Positions 40,301-48,861 of a stretch of DNA of 64,000 bases are shown here, in pieces. The stretch is from Histomonas meleagridis (taxonomy: Eukaryota; Parabasalia; Tritrichomonadida; Dientamoebidae). The DNA lies in assembly GCA_020186115.1 (NCBI GenBank), contig WSYJ01000157.1:186001-250000 (forward strand). Direction: 5' to 3'. The notes beneath the pieces are model-generated. The model worked only from the letters and a program-made list of their open reading frames with translations. It was not told where the DNA came from and ran no database searches. Each line of letters begins with the position of its first letter. Within the stretch, counting starts at the first letter, position 1. A program made the position numbers and the translations under genes.

Positions 40301-40367
40301 CCTGGCTGCCATAAAAAGCTTCTGCCATTTTGCTAATTTCTCCAAGTTTTGCTGGATTGATTTCCAT
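37362..40367 (-). CDS. Exportin-like karyopherin
   Basis: A 1001-residue all-helical protein with the N-terminal layout of importin-beta-type carriers: a helix-turn start (GEISKMAEAFYGSQEHSEFL), then HICFQIISTPELHANKNYLLAFASNSVLQI, typical of the 'L..S......f.A..l.k.i' signature in exportin 4/7 (RanBP16/17)-like proteins. The rest is Asn/Ile/Lys-rich HEAT-type helices without catalytic motifs, which fits the low conservation of this family. A role in nuclear transport is inferred. TTAACGTTC on its strand (plus 40385-40393) lies about 18 bp upstream of the ATG. Confidence 0.6.
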   Translation of the reverse strand: MEINPAKLGEISKMAEAFYGSQEHSEFLNKNIDNFQQNLDNIHICFQIISTPELHANKNYLLAFASNSVLQITKNFVGSWSTDFTLHVFETVFHFLTDFYEKYKEVCQHFTIDCSGVIALIFEKFIQLNPPSPLINEILSRISILFNPTENGPYLEKGINIYLQILLRLATSNSPEVKFIFGEAYLPKIFASVQCVLEHVLNTPDNSLLKEIMMLFQKIFSFSLSTDKSIVEERFPITPNSLKEPYSNYQLIQQLFNIFAGRGITEALRCINSLISIPRTYFIPEQTPNFFNCIIANVMNILNGHVGFSVPQNVFWLTSILHYISKQYSKSDVQEIELLYKFLETVFNFTNYIFQKDKITDGSEIYVKRITTFWNNIKSIFNDDPTYSEINEKLNEYIYNICFSYINYLLLNIQNDNIEILQLNHQKLSPYVHPIRKFIFCDEAKACQTILTQYIEKKQEFITSINEGNPNVTNLQAQISLYVQIFIEIIRITNINTNENRIFQYQIELICKIFKILDESQQYIMNISAPNYLEISFINFISIFKDTIFGSINNKTNEIYQILNEKIKLPSLESANLFLLNRLIFSINTNAFIEFSISSLRNLNITNNQIQTLLQLQNIEIFKDLKYIKLRSNFYTTLIYHCSKNILFFNKFLQSIEHKFISINNFDDIFYLSIDIRGIFFGIKTNKIYKKMISFLYPNKMNIFVQKMDEICKYVLIKNSVLKMWKYITLNDPFREEIVLQSCSPIGLCLFKDVCSILQIYLNHFMAIQQNPENEFKNMKNCSIIFANLLSSNFLCFNVFVIYDDPILVDTIRLFCNVFHVIPWETVYMYPLVADAILNLICIMCNKHFESLIKADESILPCVLDIAILGIRNLKSIAFDVLGEIIGCLNRYKEIEKIAELIQANQEKLNEANLFLWKNSVKMTRSDANYCKPIKNFMLLNNSIDDVKSWIQSVTLPKHQEQFNQLIEKMDRDIAIAIELSSEQQIEIIVKEVMTFLDNNI

Positions 40368-40804
40368 TTTTTTTGAGAAAGGGTGAACGTTAATTTTTCA
40401 TCAATGAAAACATCTGATTTATGAGCTTTGGATGAATTTTGTCACCAATTGATATTATGAAAAGAAATGAATATAAGTTAACTTAAAAAAATTTGTATCT
40501 ACTTATAAATAAACAATATAAGGTAAGTCTAATTCATTTGCTCAGTTAAAAAATTTTTGTTTGCATAGTGGTGAAAAATATGATGATAACAAGAATACAT
40601 TACATTTTGATTACAAACAATATGAGATCACTGGTGGTTGCATATCACTAGTACTTTATGGAAATGATATTAAAGAGTCAGTCCTATAAAGGTTTCCTTT
40701 ATAAAAAGCTTTTATATTTTTTATATGTAAGAATATAATTTTTTTTCATTTTTAAATCATTTATAATAGATAAAGATATTGATATTTTTTTAATTTTTAA
40801 TTCA
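40368..40804. other. Intergenic, promoter motif
   Basis: AACGTTAA (40386-40393) is the likely promoter site of the exportin-like gene. The remainder is AT-rich and runs into the decayed kinase gene. Confidence 0.45.
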
Positions 40805-41348
40805 ATGAAAAATGGGACAAACATTAAAAATGATTTATTTAAACTATTTGATACTTTAAAAACTTTTTCCCATTTAAACATTATTAATTAAAAAGAATAT
40901 TTTGAAACCTCGAAAAATATTATTCTTGTTATGGAATTTGCTGAAGGCGGTGATTTATCTCAAATGATAAATCACTTCAAACAAGAAAAAACATTCATTC
41001 CAAAAGATAAGATAATACGCTACTTTCAACAAATGGCATTTGGCGTTTAATATCTTCATCATAAAAAAATAATTCATCGTGACTTAAAAACCCAAAATAC
41101 ATTTCTTACCAAATCAGACAAAATCAAAGTGGGTGATCTTGATGATATAAAAATCCTAGAAACTCTTCATCAAAATTGTATAACAGCTGCAAGAACATAT
41201 GCTTATATGTCATCAGAACTTGTTAGTTTTCGGTCATATGATTTCAAAACAGATATATGGTCATTAGGATGCATTCATTATGAATTATGTACACTTATTA
41301 CTTGAGCCTCCATTTAAGACAAATGGAATATCAAATACGTATTCGTAA
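40805..41348 (+). pseudogene. Decayed NEK-like protein kinase
   Basis: Plus-strand translation reads as a Ser/Thr kinase fragment: FSHLNIIN, a stop (TAA 40889-40891), YFETSKNIILVMEFAEGGDL (hinge), then a stop at 41048-41050, IIHRDLKTQN (catalytic loop HRDLKxxN), VGDLDD in the place of DFG, Y-x-S-E-L, KTDIWSLGCIHYELCTL, and a stop at 41303-41305; a frame change then gives LEPPFKTNG. 'VMEFAEGGDL' and the order resemble NIMA-related kinases. The N lobe with the glycine loop and catalytic lysine is not recognisable. It is clearly inactive. Confidence 0.8.
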
Positions 41349-41449
41349 ATTAACATTAAAAGAAAATATAATTTAATTTTCATTATATTCATACTTCCGT
41401 TTTACATCTAAAAATTAAAACCAAAATTTTTATTAATTAAATTCTTTCT

Positions 41450-42079
41450 TCATGCGTCTAATTCAACTTGTGTATTTCTTTCAAAATTCTTTACCATAGA
41501 ATTGATATCGAAAATGAATAATTTCTTAGAAAGAAAAGCATCGAAAATCATTTTCCTGTAATCATTAATGAAAACTTTCGCTTTTGATGATGTAAACACA
41601 ATCGAAGACTTCATTTGGTTCGCATACTTCTGCGCATTCTTTAAGTAATCAACAAACTCTGTGGGACTAAGCGAAGATAATAAATCAGAGCAACATCCAA
41701 CAATGATAAATTGTGCAGAGCCATATTTCGTTTTTTCAAATTTCTTTTTAAATTCTTGCAACTTCTTTAGTCTTGGTGATCTTTCTGCTGCAAAACATAA
41801 GAAAACAAATTCAAAATTAATGTCATCAATTTTCCATAAAAAATCGATGTCCTTCATTTGTAGTTCCCATAAATGTAATACTAACTCAATGTTCTTGATT
41901 TGGTGTGTTGAGGAAGAACATTCAATTCCAATTGTTGGAAGAGATTCTAAAACAAAATCTTGCCCTGGCTGACTATGCAATGCACGTATGAGCCCTGTTT
42001 TACCAATATTACTTTCGCCAACAACAAGGCAATTCAATTCTAATTTTCTGTGTTCCGTTTGTTCCGTGTGAGATTCCAT
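41450..42079 (-). CDS. Divergent Rab-like GTPase
   Basis: A 209-residue Rab/Ras-fold protein. The P loop GESNIGKT and a TIGIE switch-I segment are clear, but other motifs are lost: the DTAGQ region reads LWELQ, and the NKxD position reads GCCSDL. There is no C-terminal cysteine for prenylation (ends VELDA). It may bind nucleotide weakly, or act as a pseudo-GTPase. The ATG at 42077-42079 is the first in frame; AACCGTTAA at 42211-42219 lies about 130 bp upstream. Confidence 0.65.
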   Translation of the reverse strand: MESHTEQTEHRKLELNCLVVGESNIGKTGLIRALHSQPGQDFVLESLPTIGIECSSSTHQIKNIELVLHLWELQMKDIDFLWKIDDINFEFVFLCFAAERSPRLKKLQEFKKKFEKTKYGSAQFIIVGCCSDLLSSLSPTEFVDYLKNAQKYANQMKSSIVFTSSKAKVFINDYRKMIFDAFLSKKLFIFDINSMVKNFERNTQVELDA

Positions 42080-42482
42080 TTCTCCCGTGTGAATTCCGTC
42101 TGAAATTTCAACGGAAGCACATCAAAAATTCAATTAAAAATCAAACTTTTTCTTTGCAAAATCACATGTCAAAACCCCACAAAATTAACGTTCTCAGTAA
42201 CGAGTGAAATAACCGTTAAAGATTTTTTCGATTCATTTTGGTTTTATTGAAGTGACTCCAATAAAAAAATTCGCTTCGAACTAATAACTTACAGAATATT
42301 CATCCCATATAAAATAGCATATATAATTTAATCATAACACCGACATAAATCTAAAAAATGTTTGTAATCAATGTTACATAACAAGTTTGAATTGAGGACG
42401 ATCATATAAATAATGGAAAATGGTATGGAACGATTGCTTTGCATTCAATTTGTTTCTTGCACTGACTTGTTTAGCGGTTTAT
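42080..42482. other. Divergent intergenic region
   Basis: Contains TTAACGTTC (42185-42193) and AACCGTTAA (42211-42219), likely promoter sites for the GTPase gene, and ends with GCGGTTTATACGG just before the eL34 block. Confidence 0.45.
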
Positions 42483-42502
42483 ACGGTTTGGCCGTGCCTT
42501 TT
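42483..42502 (+). promoter_or_regulatory. Ribosomal-protein start-proximal motif
   Basis: ACGGTTTGGCCGTGCCTTTT ends 4 nt before the eL34 ATG. It is the third copy of the block found before uL16 and uL23. Confidence 0.75.
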
Positions 42503-42506
42503 AAAG

Positions 42507-42881
42507 ATGGGTGATAATCGTTACACACTTCGTCGTAGCAATCCATACCACACGCTCCGCAATCGCGTTGTCCCAGTTCGCACACCAGGAAACAGGCTCG
42601 TTGCACATTACATCAAAAAGCGCGTGAAGGGCATGATATGCGGTGAAACCGGAAAACCACTTCCAGGTATCAAGCACTTACCAACAAAGAAGCTTGCTAG
42701 GTTACCTAAGCACAAGCGTACAGTATCCCGTCCATATGGTGGTGTTTATTGTGCATCTGTTGTTAAAGAAAGGATCATAAATGCTTTCATGGAAGAAGAA
42801 GCAAGAGCAGCCGCTGAAAGAAAGGCTGCAGCTGAAAAGAAGGCAGCTGCTGAAAACAAAGGCAAGAAAGGTGGTAAATAA
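42507..42881 (+). CDS. RPL34: 60S ribosomal protein eL34
   Basis: A 124-residue cytosolic eL34. Core signatures: RRSNPYHTLRNRVVPVRTPG, HYIKKRVKGMICGETGKPLPG, and RPYGGVYCASVVKERIINAF. The C terminus is an Ala/Lys-rich tail (AERKAAAEKKAAAENKGKK). The frame opens upstream at 42420 but would translate through the shared promoter block; the ATG at 42507-42509 gives the conserved start MGDNRYTLRR. Confidence 0.95.
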   Translation: MGDNRYTLRRSNPYHTLRNRVVPVRTPGNRLVAHYIKKRVKGMICGETGKPLPGIKHLPTKKLARLPKHKRTVSRPYGGVYCASVVKERIINAFMEEEARAAAERKAAAEKKAAAENKGKKGGK

Positions 42882-43639
42882 ATGATTTCGATATCAACAA
42901 ATATATGCATATATTTTTCTTAAATACTCTTGAATAATGGTAAATTATAAATTAGAGACTTTACCCCACGAAATTTCAATCTCTAAATGAAGCTCAAGAT
43001 TTAGATTTCTTCAGATTACAACATTGGCTACGGGGTGCCCCTTATTGATTGAAAAAGTGAGTTAGTTAGATACAAGTCTCGAAATTTGCTATAATATCAA
43101 AGTCAAGAAATAATAAGAATAATTATTTAAGAAGGTAAACAGAGGATGTGAATAAAATTAATTTTATTGAATTCATTTTGATTGTATTGTTTTACTTAAA
43201 TGTATTACAAACGAAGTAATTACAACAATGATTTTAATTAAATATTTATTTTATGTGAATAAGTTGAGAAATCTTTTGGTATTTTCAAAATATAAGATGT
43301 TAGTACTCAAAAATATTTTTATTTTTATTATGTTTGATATTGATGAATATATATTGTATAATCCAATTTAATGATCTTATTTGAAGATCAAACTTATTTG
43401 TTTCTTCTGTCCAACAATAAATTTTGTTTAATCAAAAAATTATTAAAAAATTGTGGCTTTTATTTACTTTTTTTAATTGTATTATGGAATATATCAAATA
43501 TTTGGATAAGATTTTGTGATTTATCTTCGAAACCACATTTATTTCTTTTTTACACAAATCCTTTGTCCAATGCAAACTCATCATCGTGAAAATATTTCCA
43601 AAGCAAAAACAATATTTTACTTAATTTTAAATTTGTAAA
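42882..43639. other. Intergenic, short gene fragment and GC block
   Basis: At about 42957-43046 the plus strand reads FQSLNEAQDLDFFRLQHWL then RGAPY and a stop, a short coding-like fragment of unknown family. It overlaps CGGGGTGCCCC (43031-43041), a rare GC-rich block. The remainder is AT-rich with no gene. Confidence 0.35.
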
Positions 43640-44722
43640 TTATCCATTTTTAAGCTGGAGTACCATAAATATTTTAGAACCAGAAACAATTTCACATTCA
43701 CCAATTGTTTGATCATCCCTTAACACTTTTGCATTAAAAACAAGTTTTTTTGGGCCATGATCTCCTATTTTATATTGAATTTTATTTTTTAATTCTTGAA
43801 TTGTTTCATTTGAGCTCACTTCAAATTCAATTACTTTACCATTTAAAGTCCTCACAAATATTGGAAATGAATTTTGTTTTGCTGGGTTTAAGTTGAGTGG
43901 TAAATTACCAGAAGAACCAAATCCATTAATTCCTCGCGATGTATCGCCAATTTCATTTACTTCCTCAACATCAGTAACAGCTAGTGGTCTCACAATCATC
44001 TGTGCCACTCTTGCTGGTAATTGCATTTCATCAGCTTCTTTTGATATTTTGAACATTGGAACACACAGCTCTCCTCTATATTGCGCGTCAATTATACCAA
44101 CACTGTTTGCAAGCGCCCATCCCATTTTTGCTGTACTCGATCTTGCTACAAGATCAATATAAAAACCATCAGGTGGTCGAACTTTTAACCCTGTTCCAAA
44201 CAATACTACTCCAGGCCCAAAGTTTGGGTTTACAACTCGGATTATTGTTACATCAAATCCAGAGTCCAGTGGATGAGCTTTGGCTGGAAGCACAGCATTT
44301 GGTAATGTTCTTTGTACTTTAAGAGATGAATAAGATTGTCGAAGAATGGAAACCGCTTTTCCATATTTTTGAGCAAATGTGGCAGTAATGCCTTGTTTTT
44401 GTTGAATTTGTTCCCAGAGGTTTTCAACAGCATAAAGAGCATCACCACCATACCAATTAAGAATTGCACGAGATTGAGAAGTGGTTTCGATTTTGTTAGG
44501 TGGTGTTTTTAATTCAGTGAGGTGAGGAAGAAGTGAACTATCGATGATAGCTTCAGCTATTACAAGTGATTCTTTAATATTAAATGATATTGTTTCAGCA
44601 ATGGCATTGCCTATGTTAATTGTTGTGGACGATGTTGCATCAAGATAATTTATTTCCCCATTGAATTGTGTTGCTTTATCCAGCATATTTTCGTTGGAAG
44701 TGTTGACTCCTTTTTCTTCCAT
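43640..44722 (-). CDS. dUTPase fused to a ubiquitin-like domain
   Basis: A 360-residue protein. Residues 1-140 are not recognised (a segment RAILNWYGGDALYAVENLW is notable). Residues of about 145-275 are a trimeric-type dUTPase with all five motifs: DSGFD (153-157), RSSTAKMG (194-201), NSVGIIDAQYRGEL with the catalytic D212, ARVAQMIV (237-244), and SRGINGFGSSG (262-272). dUTPase hydrolyses dUTP to dUMP and keeps uracil out of DNA. Residues 286-360 are ubiquitin-like (FPIFVRTLNGKVIEFEV, IQELKNKIQYK, KLVFNAKVLRDDQTI), ending LQLKNG where ubiquitin has LRLRGG. The two are in one uninterrupted frame. The missing Gly-Gly end suggests a fixed, non-conjugated domain. Confidence 0.88.
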   Translation of the reverse strand: MEEKGVNTSNENMLDKATQFNGEINYLDATSSTTINIGNAIAETISFNIKESLVIAEAIIDSSLLPHLTELKTPPNKIETTSQSRAILNWYGGDALYAVENLWEQIQQKQGITATFAQKYGKAVSILRQSYSSLKVQRTLPNAVLPAKAHPLDSGFDVTIIRVVNPNFGPGVVLFGTGLKVRPPDGFYIDLVARSSTAKMGWALANSVGIIDAQYRGELCVPMFKISKEADEMQLPARVAQMIVRPLAVTDVEEVNEIGDTSRGINGFGSSGNLPLNLNPAKQNSFPIFVRTLNGKVIEFEVSSNETIQELKNKIQYKIGDHGPKKLVFNAKVLRDDQTIGECEIVSGSKIFMVLQLKNG

Positions 44723-45064
44723 ATGTTTCTGGTGACTCCATCACCCGCCAAAATCGCTCTTTCTGAAAAAGTTTATAATTGAATTATATTTGGTCGGAGA
44801 CTTCACAAATCCACAATCAATAGCAGATCAAATCTTATTGAAAATTTTTGTTTTCTTTATTTCCCGCCTTGCCGATTACTTTATTCATCTCAAGAAAATT
44901 TCCTTTCAAAACAGTGTCTCCTTGATCAAGGAGAATTTATATCAACAAACAAAGAGTTAGAAAAAAATTTGTGAGTGTAATTATAACAATCTTTTTTATT
45001 AAAAACAATCTAAATAAAGCTTTATATTGTATGTCTTCTAATTAAAATCAAATTCAATGCTTCC
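44723..45064. other. Intergenic, no gene seen
   Basis: AT-rich gap between the dUTPase-Ubl start and the 3' end of the M1-like gene. No clear promoter motif. Confidence 0.6.
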
Positions 45065-46743
45065 TTAAAATTCAGCGAATCTTAAAATTGGTGATTTACT
45101 TCCTCTGATCAAAGGATATATTCTTTGGAACTTTTTCGGTATATCAATTTCGTTCAGTTTCTGGTTATTTAACACTGCCTTTTGTATTATTCCCATTTGG
45201 GCATAATTTGTCAAATTCATTTTCATCATGATTTTATCTTCAACTTCTAAATCTTCCCAATGATCCATAATTGGACTCAGCCATCGACTCTGGTATAAAA
45301 CTCGGCACAAAATTTTACATTTTGGGTTGATTATAACACAATCACAATTTTGACAATCAATTTCAATCGATTCTGTTTCCATTAAAATTCTTTCTTTAGA
45401 CACATTTCCACTTGAGTATTTCCATATTTCAAGAGGAATTGCCCATTTTTGCTGAGAAAATGTGCTGGATGTAGAGAATCTCATCTGATGGAGAACACAT
45501 TCATTGTCAAGCACAAGAAGAGGGTAACCTGGTTGTGATGCCCAGGAGTCAATAAATTTGTTGGTTGAGGCATCAAAGGATTCTTCAAATGATTTTTGAT
45601 CTGAAAGAAATTCTAAAATTCCCTTTTTGAAATCGCCTTCGCCTATTAAGTCATGAATCATTTTCACTAAACATGTTGATTTCTTTATTGATAACTCAGG
45701 GATTTCATTATCTTCATCAAGTTCAATCAAGGAGCTATCGTTAAGCAATAAACCATTGAAAAGCGTATCGTTCTGAATTACAAAAAGAAATTTTTCAAAA
45801 AATGGATCAGCAACTTCTGGAAATAGTTGCTTAAAGTAAATAGTAGAAACAAAATCTGCTATTCCTTCTAAATACCAATATGCGTTAGAATTATTTATAG
45901 TCAAAATCATGTACATCGCAATTTGCTTAAGAACATATTTTTTGTTTTCCTGAGTAAAATCAACAAAAAGATCTTGATCAAGGAAAAGAACTCCAGTTGT
46001 GGCATTTCCACTTTGAGGATATCCTGGAATTAAAACAATTTGATGAACTTGAATTTTTGATTCAAAAAATGCGTCATAAAAAGTGACAGCGCCGATTACA
46101 AAATTTGTTTCATCAAACGATGTATCAGCAGAGAGATAAACTTCAATTGTTGTACCATTTTGAGTGATAAGATCTATGACATTAAAGTATCCAATTGCAA
46201 AGCCCAAAAAATATGAACGAATTGTTGTGGGTGGAAAAACAAAATTATATTTCTTTAAAATTGGTTGAATATTTGGTGGAGATGAAGAAGAAACAACATA
46301 CTGGCTTTCATTCGGAACAGCAATTGATAATTTAAATGAAACAATGTTATTGGTTTCAAGGGATGGAATAAACATATTCAAAAAAGATGGAAAAAAGCGT
46401 GTTGCTATAATGTTGTTAGGATAAGTTGATATACCAGTGGATTCATCATTTATGGAAATTTCGTAAACAATGACCAAATGTGTCAGTAAAAAGTCTTGAC
46501 AAAAAATATGTAACTTCTCTGTCAACTTGTCGTGCAAGAACTTTAGCTCGTTGCCTTTTTGGCGAATGCTTTTAATTATAAGTGAAGAATGAGCATTCAA
46601 ATTAACTAAATTATTTTTGGGTTGCTTGCCTTCAAATGTAATAAACAGTGTAAACAAAAGTTTTTGTTCATCATTTAATACTATGTTGGCAATATATTTT
46701 GCTGGGAAAACTTCTTCCAAAACTTTTTAATCTCAAATGACAT
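45065..46743 (-). CDS. M1-peptidase-like protein without zinc site (TAF2-like?)
   Basis: About 555 residues with the layout of the N-terminal and catalytic regions of M1 aminopeptidases: beta-rich start, FPPTTIRSYFLGFAIGYF (M1 'P...Y...F..G.F'), and a helical part in which HExxHxW is replaced by LKQIAMYMILTINN, followed by YWYLEGIADFVS where the third zinc ligand Glu would be. It therefore lacks the metal site. TAF2, a TFIID subunit, is a known catalytically dead M1 relative and a plausible match. The long frame lacks an ATG: an ATG at 46741-46743 (MSFEIKK) is one base out of frame, at a run of five A. A single-base indel, real or from sequencing, would explain it. Confidence 0.6.
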
Positions 46744-47169
46744 ACACTGTGAATTATTTCACTCGAAATAAAGTATACAAAACAATTTTATTCACCAGAT
46801 AACATTTCCGAACGATATAATTTATTTGAAAGGTTAATCATCGTTTTTTATTCAATTTTGCCTAAAACTTGACACTTCACTTTGGTATTTTGGAACTTCT
46901 TCTGAATCATCCGCAAAATTATGATATTTCGATTTCATTTATAAATCTATGACATCACGCCATTAATTTTTGACCAAAGAGACACAATAATTATTCAAGG
47001 AAACGATTATTTTATTCATTTTATTTCGCTTGATATATCACTTTTTTGGTAACGTTTTCAATCAAAAACATGAGGATAGGTTATTCATTGAATTTTTCTA
47101 TCGAATGAGTGTTTTCAATTCAATTTAAATTTCAAAACATTCTGTGTAAAACACTCAAAGTTACGCAAA
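46744..47169. other. Divergent intergenic region
   Basis: Between the M1-like gene and the oxysterol-binding protein gene. It has GGTAACGTTTTC at 47047-47058, a likely promoter site for the latter. A 28-codon minus-strand frame (46852-46938, MKSKYHNFADDSEEVPKY) is seen but cannot be tied to either gene. Confidence 0.4.
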
Positions 47170-48480
47170 ATGGAAAATGAAGACAAAACACAAGAAGAAG
47201 AATATGATTTCGAAAATATTGATGACCAAGACTTCTGCGAAGACATTCCTCCATCTGAAGGTAGTGTTGTCAAATTCCTACTAAAACAACTTCATATTGG
47301 TATGAGTTTATCCCAAATCACACTTCCTACTTTCATTCTTGAGCCACGTTCCACACTGGAACGTTTTACAGATTGGATGGCACATGCTGATATTCTAAGG
47401 AAGATCAAAGATGAACCTGATCCATACTATCGTTGTCTTCATCTTTGCACTTGGATTGTTGCAGGATTCCATCTCGGCTCTCTCCGGCCTACTAAGCCAT
47501 ATAACTCTGTTATTGGTGAAGTGTATCGTTCAGTCCTGGTTGATAATAATGATAAAATAATTGGCCAATATATGGCTGAGCAAGTATCACATCATCCTCC
47601 CATTTCTGCTTTTCATTACCGTGATCCTGTTGGTGGAGTTGTTATATGGGGTCATACTGAAATGCGTTCCAAATTCCTCTACAACTCCATAGCAGCTCTT
47701 ATGGACCATGAGAACACCCGTGTTAATCTCGAAATTCCAAGTCTCGGCGAGACATATGAATTTAATTTCCCCAATATGTATGGCCGTGGAATCTTATTTG
47801 GTAAAATGCGAATGGAAATCTGTGGGCAAGTTCGTGTTTCATGTAAGAAGACTGATATCAATGGTGTAATTGATTTCCTTATGAAGCCACTTTTCCGTAA
47901 ACGATACAATCAGTTCAAAGGTCAAATTTGGAGCACACGAATTCATCCAGCTATAACCTTTAAAGGTCGCTGGACAGCCTATATGAAATGTGTTGACAAG
48001 CGGAATGGCAAAATTATGGTACCATTTGATGTTCGACGCATTGTTCCATTACGTATTGTTTCACCTCCCATTGAAGAACAATGTGAATTTGAGTCACAAT
48101 ACATATGGCAATGCGTATCGCATTATATCAAGGAAAAAGATTCTGCTAATGCGACAATACATAAATTAGCGATTGAAGAAAAGCAAAGAAAAGAAAGGGA
48201 ATTCTTCGACGAGAATAACATCCAATGGGAATTGCAAGTGTTCCACTTTGACCAGAGGATGAAAAGGTTTGTTCCGAATAATTTGGATCTGACACCTCGC
48301 AACGATAGCGATAATAATGAGCAAATCGAAATGCCAGAGAAGTTCCACGTGCCAGTGCCGGTGGTAAGGGCGCTGGAATGTGGCGCAACTGTGTCATTTA
48401 GTCAACTTCAAAGAGAAACAGAAAAGAAAATTAGCACAGATCACCCTTTTGTCTTCGATGACGAAAATGAATCAGATTAA
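47170..48480 (+). CDS. Oxysterol-binding protein-related protein
   Basis: A 436-residue ORP consisting of the lipid-binding (ORD) domain. The family fingerprint EQVSHHPP is at 137-144, and YNSVIGEVYR (111-120) matches the K-P-x-N-P-x-L-G-E region. No PH domain is visible N-terminal to it; the start is a short acidic segment. ORPs exchange sterols and phosphoinositides between membranes at contact sites. A C-terminal helix and basic-acidic tail follow. The ATG at 47170 is the first in frame. Confidence 0.95.
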   Translation: MENEDKTQEEEYDFENIDDQDFCEDIPPSEGSVVKFLLKQLHIGMSLSQITLPTFILEPRSTLERFTDWMAHADILRKIKDEPDPYYRCLHLCTWIVAGFHLGSLRPTKPYNSVIGEVYRSVLVDNNDKIIGQYMAEQVSHHPPISAFHYRDPVGGVVIWGHTEMRSKFLYNSIAALMDHENTRVNLEIPSLGETYEFNFPNMYGRGILFGKMRMEICGQVRVSCKKTDINGVIDFLMKPLFRKRYNQFKGQIWSTRIHPAITFKGRWTAYMKCVDKRNGKIMVPFDVRRIVPLRIVSPPIEEQCEFESQYIWQCVSHYIKEKDSANATIHKLAIEEKQRKEREFFDENNIQWELQVFHFDQRMKRFVPNNLDLTPRNDSDNNEQIEMPEKFHVPVPVVRALECGATVSFSQLQRETEKKISTDHPFVFDDENESD

Positions 48481-48538
48481 GTCTTTAAGTAAAAATAATG
48501 TAAATTCTTGAATTCGAAATTTTTGCGATCAAATTGGC

Positions 48539-48861
48539 ACTGCAGTGAAAAACCTGTAGACCGACACCTTATTATAATCCACGCCTATATTGTAGCATTA
48601 TTCATAGAGAACATATTCAGTAATACATATTTAATGAATTTCTTTTCATTTAATTTTTGCGATATTCCGATTTTTACTCACTTCACTATGGAGAACGTTA
48701 ACACGAAAAAAAAAATTTTTCTCGGTTTTCTTTAAATATTTAAATTAATTCATATTTTTGGAACTGAACATATGTTAAAATTTTGATTTGCTAACAAACT
48801 ATGTAAAGATTTATGATTTATCTAAAATTTTGTTGTCGGTCTACAAATTTTTCACTGCAGT
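48539..48861. mobile_element. Short inverted-repeat element (MITE-like), 323 bp
   Basis: Inverted repeats of 28 bp at 48539-48566 (starting ACTGCAGTGAAAAACCTGTA) and 48834-48861, identical except for two adjacent bases, bound an AT-rich interior with no coding capacity. Target duplication could not be recognised. Different in sequence from the two elements at 49.6-50.5 kb. Confidence 0.7.

Noticed and set aside
43371-43589. 72-codon hydrophobic plus-strand frame
   Set aside because: AT-rich chance frame (Phe/Leu/Ile/Asn-biased), no promoter motif and no family match.
46852-46938. 28-codon minus-strand frame (MKSKYHNFADDSEEV) as a first exon of the M1-like gene
   Set aside because: The peptide looks coding, but no donor or acceptor signals connect it to the downstream frame; a one-base indel explains the start better.
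48508-48735. 75-codon plus-strand frame
   Set aside because: It lies mostly inside the non-coding inverted-repeat element and has no coding features.
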